Source of the DNA: an uncultured Prevotella sp.
GTDB lineage: Bacteria; Bacteroidota; Bacteroidia; Bacteroidales; Bacteroidaceae
NCBI GenBank assembly: GCA_900544825.1
Contig: UQWP01000108.1
Coordinates: forward strand, 1 to 7,150
Length of the DNA: 7,150 nucleotides
Direction of reading: 5' to 3'
Shown: positions 1 through 5,160 of the stretch, piece by piece
Numbering within the stretch: position 1 is the stretch's first letter
How the letters are laid out: the number at the start of each line of letters is the position of its first letter
Position numbers and translations under genes: made by a program
Notes under the pieces: model-generated
The model's input: only the letters and a program-made list of their open reading frames with translations
Told to the model about the DNA's origin: nothing
The model's database searches: none

Positions 1-54
1 ACCCTAGACCCACTGATTAAGAGTCAGTTGCTCTACCAACTGAGCTAAGGGTGC
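1..54 (-). tRNA. tRNA-Lys (anticodon CUU), 3' part cut off by window edge
   Basis: Read on the minus strand, the gene begins at 54 with acceptor strand GCACCCT, then T8-A9, a D arm (GCTC ... GAGC) and the anticodon arm ACTGA-CTCTTAA-TCAGT. That arm has a perfect 5 bp stem and a 7-nt loop carrying CTT, so it decodes the lysine codon AAG. The variable region and the start of the T arm follow, and the sequence ends at the window edge before the T loop and 3' acceptor strand. It has its own Bacteroidota-type promoter at 90-121. It lies downstream of and co-directional with the GHL10-like gene, whose stop codon falls inside this tRNA (45-47). The identity is direct from the anticodon; only the 3' end is unseen. 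Confidence 0.93.
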
Positions 55-1886
55 ATCTTCTTGATAGCCTCATTTCTGAATTGCGAGTGCAAAGGTACTA
101 CAAATTTTTGATTCCACCAAATTTTTCTGCAGTTTTTTTTAATTTTCTGCATTTTTTTCTTGTAGAAGGTTCCCAAGGTATGCTTCACACCCCGCTGATT
201 GATGCTGCAAAGACGGTAGGCTCCACTACTTAACCTACTGATATCTATCAGATTGTGTTCGCTCACAAGATGCTCCACTGCCGTGCCTTGCAGGGTTTCG
301 ACCAAAAAGACGTTTGTATCCAACTTTTTGGCGATTTCTGGCAAATGTACGTTTTTAGCATCACAGCGCAACATCTTGGCTGCACCCCAGGCGGTCAACT
401 TTTTGCTGAAATCCCGGCTGTTTTCCTGGGTAGCGCCACTTTCAATGCCATATCCGTCCATCGAAGTAACGGCAAAATAGAGCGGCTGGTCGTCATCTTC
501 CGACTTCAAGAGCAGTTCGTTGCCCAGATGTCGAGCCGCAATGAGGTTTCTGGCATCGGTAACATCCACGGGATAATTTCTGCTCGCATATACATTATTA
601 TATATATAGGGAGTAGGAATGGCAGTACCATCGGTATATTCTGACGGATTATTCCATGAAATCTGAATATTTCCCTTTTCGCTTCTTACGCTGAGTGCCT
701 GTGGCTGCTGCGGCTGGCGGTTGCTTGCCCAGGTCATCGGCGGAACGAGCGATGGATATTCGTTGAATCTCTCTGTGAAATCGAGGATGCCCTGCTTGTT
801 GTCCAACAGGAACTTGTTTCGGAAGAAGCAGTATCCCATTCCCATGCTGCGGGTGAGGTACATTTCGGGTGTCACGTCATCAATGTTCCATTTTCCCTCT
901 TTCGGGTCTAGGAAGTAGATGCCGAGTCCCGGCACCACGATCTTGCCGTGGCTCTGCTCCTGCCAGTCGATGGCGAAAGGATAGAAGTTCTCGCCCCGGA
1001 AGTACATCATCGGGAAGAGCTCGTCCATCAGTCCGTCGCGCAGCCATCCCTGTGCATCCTGGCAAACCTTGGTGTTGGCATTCCATCCGTGACTCCAGTA
1101 ACGGCTCAGATCATCGTATTTGCCCACCGGCGAGCAGCTCATCTTGACCCAAGGCTTTTCCGACTTCACAGCATTGTGGATCTTCTCCACGATGCGGGTG
1201 ATGTAGTTTCTTCCCTGGTCGCGGCTCACCTTGATCTTCCAGGTCTCCGGGTATCGGATATAGTCGAGGTGGATGCCATCCACATTATATCGATGGGTAA
1301 TCTCGCGGCAGATTCCGGCAAGGTAATCGCCGGTGCGGCTGTCTTCCGGATTCATGTATCCATCGGCACCTATCTTTCTGATGAGTCCCGGGAATTTCTT
1401 CCGGAGGCTCTTGCATCCCAGTGCCTCCCATTTGCCTACAGGGATGGTGACCACCCAGGCGTGAAGCTCCATACCGCGCTTGTGACATTCGTCGATGGCA
1501 AACTGCAGGGCATCGTAGCCCGGCGTCTTTCCCGGGAATCCCGAGAGGCATCCGTCCCAAGGTTCGTAATCGGAAGGATAGATCATGGTGCCACGGATGC
1601 GGGTCTGGATGAGTACGGTGTTGATCTTAGCCTGCTGCAGGCGGTCGAGGATCTGACAGAGTTCCTGCTGCTGCTTCTTGGCTGAGTAGGGCGACTGGGA
1701 GTAGGAGTGAGGCCAGTCGATTCCGCCGATGGTGGTGAGCCATACGGCTCTTACCTCGTGCTTGGGCGCCAGACTGTTGTATATGATGCTGGAACCCGGC
1801 AGTATCTGCTTCTTTTCAGGTATATTGCGAGCCTGTGCAGGTAAAATACTGCCTAAAAACATTAAAAATGTATATAATTTCTTCAT
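45..1886 (-). CDS. Secreted GHL10-type glycoside-hydrolase-like protein (DUF187/YngK family) with Fn3-like C-terminal domain
   Basis: A 613-residue protein, probably a secreted or periplasmic enzyme acting on polysaccharide or peptidoglycan-related glycan; the substrate is unknown. Residues 1-19 form a signal peptide (MKK start, hydrophobic core, LPAQA cleavage site). Residues 43-375 match the glycosyl-hydrolase-like 10 TIM-barrel family: EVRAVWLTTIGGIDWP at 44-59, YPSDYEPW at 103-110, GYDALQFAIDECHKRGMELHAW at about 123-144, and the conserved VDGIHLDYIRYP at 202-213 with its acidic pair. Residues about 396-490 look like a fibronectin type III domain (ISWNNP, PLYFAVTSMDGYG). The end GTFYKKK at 572-578 resembles a natural C terminus. 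The remaining ~35 residues are Lys/Trp-rich, are encoded by the tRNA-Lys promoter, and stop at TAG inside the tRNA. No terminator separates gene and tRNA. The ATG at 1886 lies just downstream of a good promoter. Fold family is fairly sure, enzymatic activity less so. Confidence 0.88.
   Translation of the reverse strand: MKKLYTFLMFLGSILPAQARNIPEKKQILPGSSIIYNSLAPKHEVRAVWLTTIGGIDWPHSYSQSPYSAKKQQQELCQILDRLQQAKINTVLIQTRIRGTMIYPSDYEPWDGCLSGFPGKTPGYDALQFAIDECHKRGMELHAWVVTIPVGKWEALGCKSLRKKFPGLIRKIGADGYMNPEDSRTGDYLAGICREITHRYNVDGIHLDYIRYPETWKIKVSRDQGRNYITRIVEKIHNAVKSEKPWVKMSCSPVGKYDDLSRYWSHGWNANTKVCQDAQGWLRDGLMDELFPMMYFRGENFYPFAIDWQEQSHGKIVVPGLGIYFLDPKEGKWNIDDVTPEMYLTRSMGMGYCFFRNKFLLDNKQGILDFTERFNEYPSLVPPMTWASNRQPQQPQALSVRSEKGNIQISWNNPSEYTDGTAIPTPYIYNNVYASRNYPVDVTDARNLIAARHLGNELLLKSEDDDQPLYFAVTSMDGYGIESGATQENSRDFSKKLTAWGAAKMLRCDAKNVHLPEIAKKLDTNVFLVETLQGTAVEHLVSEHNLIDISRLSSGAYRLCSINQRGVKHTLGTFYKKKMQKIKKNCRKIWWNQKFVVPLHSQFRNEAIKKMHP
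60..127 (-). repeat. Promoter/leader repeat, copy 1 (inverted relative to copy 2)
   Basis: This ~65 nt block upstream of tRNA-Lys is nearly identical to the block upstream of tRNA-Asp at 6898-6963. Reading in the direction of transcription, the first 23 bases (127 down to 105) and the 20 bases covering the -7 box and start region (100 down to about 81) are identical in the two copies. Only 4 bases between them differ (TTTG here, AATA there). The leader continues with similarity (AGAAATG.G.CTAT..AAG) and then diverges before the tRNA. Confidence 0.8.
90..121 (-). promoter_or_regulatory. Bacteroidota -33/-7 promoter of tRNA-Lys
   Basis: On the minus strand, TTTG (118-121) and TACCTTTG (90-97) are separated by exactly 20 nt and match the Bacteroidota primary sigma consensus TTTG / TAnnTTTG. 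The inferred transcription start is near 83-85, about 30 nt upstream of the tRNA. The same two boxes, spacing and most of the spacer recur upstream of tRNA-Asp at 6904-6935. The promoter sits inside the 3' end of the open frame of the GHL10-like gene. Boxes and spacing are seen directly; activity is inferred. Confidence 0.85.
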
Positions 1887-1904
1887 ATTCTTTCAATTTG
1901 GCAA

Positions 1905-1935
1905 CAAAGATACGGATAATTTTTCGTATTTCAAA
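1905..1935 (-). promoter_or_regulatory. Promoter of the GHL10-like gene
   Basis: On the minus strand, TTTG (1932-1935), a 19-nt spacer and TATCTTTG (1905-1912) match the Bacteroidota consensus. The ATG at 1884-1886 is about 18 nt downstream of the -7 box, so the leader is very short (about 10-14 nt). The -33 end overlaps the -33 region of the divergent cstA promoter. Confidence 0.75.
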
Positions 1936-1952
1936 TAAAAATGTTACTTTTG
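1921..1952 (+). promoter_or_regulatory. Promoter of the cstA operon
   Basis: TACTTTTG (1945-1952) is a perfect TAnnTTTG -7 box. Twenty bases upstream is TTTT (1921-1924), a one-mismatch -33 box. The implied leader to the cstA ATG is about 65 nt, A-rich near the start codon and lacking a Shine-Dalgarno sequence. The promoter overlaps the oppositely oriented promoter at 1905-1935. Confidence 0.65.
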
Positions 1953-2024
1953 CGGTGCAATTCGTATGAAAAAGTGCGATTAGGCTCAAAAAAGAAGAGA
2001 GAATTCAAAAAACAATAAAAGAAA

Positions 2025-3569
2025 ATGGTCAGTTTCATCATTAGTTTGGCAGCCCTGGTATTGGGCTACCTCCTTTATGGAAAATTTGTGGCGCATGTAT
2101 TCGGTCCTGACGACCGTCCTACGCCAGCAGTGGCAAAAGCCGACGGAGTTGACTTTATGGTGCTGCCTAGTTGGAAAATCTTTATGATTCAGTTCCTGAA
2201 TATTGCCGGTACTGGACCGATTTTTGGAGCCATCATGGGTGCCTGGTATGGACCGGTGGCTTATCTCTGGATTGTGTTTGGCTGCATCTTTGCCGGAGCC
2301 ATGCACGATTATATGAGTGGTATGCTCAGTATCCGCCATGATGGTGCCGGACTGCCGGAGCTGGTGGGCAAGTATCTGGGCGGCAACACCAAGAAGGTGA
2401 TGCTCGTGTTCTCGGTACTGCTGCTGATGATGGTGGGGGCCGTGTTTGTGTATAGTCCTGCCATTATTCTGGATGGCATCTGCAATTCGGGCTCGTTTGT
2501 GGGAGGTGAGATGTTCTGGATTATCCTCATCTTCATCTACTACATCATCGCCACGCTTCTGCCTATCGACAAGATTATCGGAAAGATATATCCTCTCTTT
2601 GCCTTCTCGCTGCTTTTCATGGCAGGTGCGCTGATGATCGGACTGTTCATCAAGTGGCCAACCTTGCCTGAGCTGTGGAGCAATCTGGCTTCCTGCAATC
2701 TCAACGAGAATCCGGCGTGGCTGGGTACGGAACCGTTCGTCCAGAAGAGTCCTATCTTCCCATGCCTCTTCATCACCATCGCCTGTGGAGCCATCAGTGG
2801 CTTCCATGCTACCCAGAGCCCATTGATGGCTCGCTGCATGAAGAGTGAGAAGCTGGGCAGACCGGTATTCTACGGTGCGATGATTACCGAGGGAGTGGTA
2901 GCGCTGATATGGGCTACGGTTTCCATGTACTTCTTCTATTATGGAGGATGGCGTGAATGCGTGAGCCCTGAGGTGGCTCAGCAGTTTATCGCTCAGGTGG
3001 ATGGCGGAAAGTCGCTCATTCAGAACTTCGATGCACCTACCGTGGTGAAGATTGTCTGCTCCAGCTGGTTGGGTGTGGCAGGTGGAGTGCTTGCCCTGCT
3101 GGGAGTAGTGGCTGCGCCTATCACCAGTGGCGATACGGCTCTGCGCAGTGCCCGACTCATCATAGCCGAGGCTATCGGACTGGAACAGCGTGCGATGAGT
3201 CGCCGTCTCTATATCTGCGTACCTCTGTTTGCCGTTACGATGGGCATCCTGGTGTGGCAGATGGAGAATCCTGATGGATTCAATGTTATCTGGCAATACT
3301 TCGGATGGGCTAACCAGACGCTGTCTGTATTCACCCTCTGGACTTTGACCGTATATCTGGTGCAGCGCAAGAAGCCGTTCATCATCACCCTGGTGCCAGC
3401 CTTGCTGATGACGGTGGTATGTTCTACCTTCCTGCTCCTCTCGCCAATGGCTCTGGCTTTGAGCGAGCCGGTGGCTTATACGGGCAGTGTCATCATCCTG
3501 GTGGTAGCACTGGTCTGGTTCTTTGCCTGGTATCGGCAGAATTTGAAAATTAATAATAGCAATACATAA
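2025..3569 (+). CDS. cstA: Carbon starvation protein A family transporter (CstA)
   Basis: An inner-membrane transporter of 514 residues. CstA relatives take up peptides or pyruvate when carbon is scarce; which substrate applies here cannot be read from sequence. Family signatures are clear: FLNIAGTGPIFGAI (57-70), GPVAYLWIVFG then GAMHDY (91-96), SGFHATQSP (259-266), AAPITSGDTALRSAR (363-377) and WQYFGWANQTLS (423-434). More than ten hydrophobic segments are visible from residue 2 to 503. It is shorter than the ~700-residue E. coli CstA, as expected for the short form found in Bacteroidota. The ATG at 2025 follows an A-rich leader and starts directly with the first membrane helix, so the start is secure. 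It heads a rightward gene series, with the next frame opening 2 nt after its TAA. No LytTR-type regulator gene is present in the window. Confidence 0.95.
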   Translation: MVSFIISLAALVLGYLLYGKFVAHVFGPDDRPTPAVAKADGVDFMVLPSWKIFMIQFLNIAGTGPIFGAIMGAWYGPVAYLWIVFGCIFAGAMHDYMSGMLSIRHDGAGLPELVGKYLGGNTKKVMLVFSVLLLMMVGAVFVYSPAIILDGICNSGSFVGGEMFWIILIFIYYIIATLLPIDKIIGKIYPLFAFSLLFMAGALMIGLFIKWPTLPELWSNLASCNLNENPAWLGTEPFVQKSPIFPCLFITIACGAISGFHATQSPLMARCMKSEKLGRPVFYGAMITEGVVALIWATVSMYFFYYGGWRECVSPEVAQQFIAQVDGGKSLIQNFDAPTVVKIVCSSWLGVAGGVLALLGVVAAPITSGDTALRSARLIIAEAIGLEQRAMSRRLYICVPLFAVTMGILVWQMENPDGFNVIWQYFGWANQTLSVFTLWTLTVYLVQRKKPFIITLVPALLMTVVCSTFLLLSPMALALSEPVAYTGSVIILVVALVWFFAWYRQNLKINNSNT

Positions 3570-3571
3570 AA

Positions 3572-4063
3572 ATGTTACGTATGAAAAAAATAGTTTTGGC
3601 AGCAGCAGCTCTTCTGGTCAGCCTGGGAGCCAATGCTCAGTTTGAAAGTGGAAAGCAGTATTGCGGTGCGTCGCTCACGGGCCTCAATCTCAGTTATAAT
3701 GGCAGTCAGGACTTGAACTTCGGTGTTCAGGCAAAGGCGGGTTATTTTGTAGAAGATGACTGGATGCTCCTAGGTCAAGTCGAATATACCCATTCTGGCA
3801 AGGATGGCGTGAAGGATTACTTCTCTGCCGGCGCACAGGCCAGATACTATATCGAGCAGAATGGATTGTATCTCGGTTTTGGTGCCAAGGTAGCTCATTC
3901 GGGCAGCTACAATGACTTCATGCCGGGCGTGGAGGTGGGCTATGCCTACTTTGTCAGCAAGCAGGTAACCATTGAGCCGGCTATCTACTATGATCAGAGC
4001 TTCAAGAAGCATACTGATTATTCTACGATAGGTTTCAAGGTGGGAATCGGTATTTATCTCTAG
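3572..4063 (+). CDS. Small outer-membrane beta-barrel protein (OmpW/OmpX-like size)
   Basis: A 163-residue exported protein with a signal peptide (MKKIVLAAAALLVSLGANA, cleavage before QFESGKQY). The mature part is made of alternating polar/hydrophobic strands with Gly and aromatic residues (LNFGVQAKAGYFV, WMLLGQVEYTH, AGAQARYYI, YLGFGAKVAHS, GVEVGYAYFV, VTIEPAIYYDQSF, STIGFKVGIGIYL). This fits an eight-stranded outer-membrane barrel of the OMP_b-brl type. Function is unknown; such proteins are porin-like or structural. Two starts are possible: ATG at 3572 (MLRMKK, preceded by ACATAAAA, 2 nt after cstA) or ATG at 3581 (MKK), which gives a more typical signal peptide. The position implies co-transcription with cstA and recR, since its stop lies 4 nt before the recR ATG. 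Confidence 0.85.
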   Translation: MLRMKKIVLAAAALLVSLGANAQFESGKQYCGASLTGLNLSYNGSQDLNFGVQAKAGYFVEDDWMLLGQVEYTHSGKDGVKDYFSAGAQARYYIEQNGLYLGFGAKVAHSGSYNDFMPGVEVGYAYFVSKQVTIEPAIYYDQSFKKHTDYSTIGFKVGIGIYL

Positions 4064-4067
4064 TGTG

Positions 4068-4679
4068 ATGGTGCAGCAATATTCTTCTGCATTATTGGAA
4101 AAGGCAGTGGGGGAGTTTTCCAAGCTGCCGGGTATAGGGCGCAAAACAGCTTTGCGCCTTGTGCTTTTTATGCTCCGTAGGGAGGAGGGGGATGTGGATC
4201 AGTTTGTGGATGCCATCGCCCGGATGAAGCGCGAGGTGAAGTACTGTCGTGTGTGCCATAATATCAGTGATACCGAGGTGTGCCCCATCTGTTCCGATCC
4301 TAGACGCGATGCTTCTATCATCTGCGTGGTGGAGAATGTGCAGGATGTGCTGGCGGTGGAGAATACCCAGCAGTTTCATGGACTGTATCATGTGCTGGGT
4401 GGTATCATCTCGCCGATGGATGGCATCGGTCCTGCCGATCTGGAGATAGATTCTCTGGTGCAGCGTGTGGCTGCGGGAGGAGTAAAGGAGGTGATTCTCG
4501 CCCTGAGCAGTACGATGGAGGGCGATACCACCAATTTCTATATCTCGCGCAAGCTTGCTGACTATCCCGTGAAACTCTCTGTCATAGCCCGAGGCATCTC
4601 CGTGGGAGATGAACTGGAATATACCGATGAAGTGACGCTGGGTAGAAGTATCCTGAACAGAACACCATTTAATCAATAG
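4068..4679 (+). CDS. recR: Recombination mediator protein RecR
   Basis: RecR works with RecO (and RecF) to load RecA onto SSB-coated single-stranded DNA during gap repair. The 203-residue length is normal. Visible in order are a helix-hairpin-helix region FSKLPGIGRKTALRLVLFML (about 17-36), a four-cysteine zinc motif CRVC...CPIC (Cys 60, 63, 72, 75), and a Toprim domain beginning at IICVVENVQDVLAVE (84-98) and continuing through HGLYHVLGGIISPMDGIGP and ALSSTMEGDTT. The C terminus GDELEYTDEVTLGRSILNR is the usual Walker-B-like RecR end. I chose the ATG at 4068; an in-frame GTG at 4065 would add one residue. It is 4 nt after the beta-barrel gene and 6 nt before the membrane-protein gene, so translation is probably coupled. 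Confidence 0.97.
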   Translation: MVQQYSSALLEKAVGEFSKLPGIGRKTALRLVLFMLRREEGDVDQFVDAIARMKREVKYCRVCHNISDTEVCPICSDPRRDASIICVVENVQDVLAVENTQQFHGLYHVLGGIISPMDGIGPADLEIDSLVQRVAAGGVKEVILALSSTMEGDTTNFYISRKLADYPVKLSVIARGISVGDELEYTDEVTLGRSILNRTPFNQ

Positions 4680-4685
4680 AAATAA

Positions 4686-5120
4686 ATGAATATCAAACAA
4701 GTACAACGAATATTGATGACCAACTTCCTCTTTATGCTGTTGGTGGCTTTTCTGCTGGTGGTTCTCTATGAAACAGAGATACTGACCGCCAATGATATCG
4801 CAGCCAACCAGACGATGATGTTTGGCATCCTGGTAGTAATGGAGCTTGCCACCATTGTGGTGATTCCGATGGCGCTGAAGCTGTTCAGCCTGAAGGTAAT
4901 CCGCCGCAAGCTGTTGGCAGAGAAGGGCGATGCTCTGCTTTTCTGGGGCACTACCCGCATCAACATGCTCTGTCTGCCTATGCTCATCAATACCTTTATG
5001 TATTATCAGACCATGTCGCCTGCATTCGGCTATATGGCAATCATCCTTGTGCTCTGTCTTTTCTTCGTGTATCCGTCTATCGGCAGATGTATCGAGGAAA
5101 CCAGTGAGGAGGGAGAATAG
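4686..5120 (+). CDS. Four-helix integral membrane protein of unknown function
   Basis: A 144-residue protein I do not recognise as a named family. Four hydrophobic segments are visible: about 9-28, 43-67, 89-107 and 112-132. A basic cytoplasmic-looking loop (LKVIRRKLLAEKGD, 69-82) separates helices 2 and 3, and the tail is acidic (EETSEEGE). There is no signal-peptide cleavage site and no catalytic motif. The ATG follows recR by 6 nt with an A-rich leader (ATAGAAATAA), so it is very likely co-transcribed with recR. From memory, small membrane proteins occur between recR and a family 2 glycosyltransferase in other Bacteroidales, which would argue for a conserved role, but I could not check this. 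Confidence 0.8.
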   Translation: MNIKQVQRILMTNFLFMLLVAFLLVVLYETEILTANDIAANQTMMFGILVVMELATIVVIPMALKLFSLKVIRRKLLAEKGDALLFWGTTRINMLCLPMLINTFMYYQTMSPAFGYMAIILVLCLFFVYPSIGRCIEETSEEGE

Positions 5121-5132
5121 GGATAGGTTTAT

Positions 5133-5153
5133 AGTTAATAGTTAACAGTTAAG
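5133..5153. repeat. Three tandem 7-bp repeats (AGTTAAN) before the glycosyltransferase
   Basis: AGTTAAT (5133-5139), AGTTAAC (5140-5146) and AGTTAAG (5147-5153) are three tandem heptamers differing only at the last base. They are flanked by direct GATAGG copies (5122-5127 and 5153-5158). They occupy most of the 40-nt gap between the membrane-protein stop and the TTG start and contain several stop codons. Function is unknown. Confidence 0.75.
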
Positions 5154-5160
5154 ATAGGCT

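Noticed and set aside
51..233. Short plus-strand frame, with a similar-looking peptide on the minus strand at 6720-6944
   Set aside because: The two peptides resemble each other (VQRYY.FLIPPNFSA) only because both read the antisense strand of the duplicated tRNA promoter block. This is not a conserved small protein.
583..612. AT-rich tract with TATATATATA
   Set aside because: It lies inside the hydrolase gene and encodes the YIYNNVYA segment of the Fn3-like region; no regulatory context.
948..1685. 245-codon plus-strand open frame opposite the hydrolase gene
   Set aside because: It is antisense to a protein with clear family motifs, has no recognisable domain and starts inside the other gene with no leader signal.
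1986..3296. 436-codon open frame on the minus strand opposite cstA
   Set aside because: Its translation is rich in His, Gln and Arg with no domain, no signal peptide and no promoter, while the plus strand encodes an unmistakable CstA. It is a mirror of cstA codon bias.
4092..4706. 204-codon minus-strand frame opposite recR
   Set aside because: Same length range as recR by coincidence; the translation is His/Leu-rich without motifs and recR is certain.
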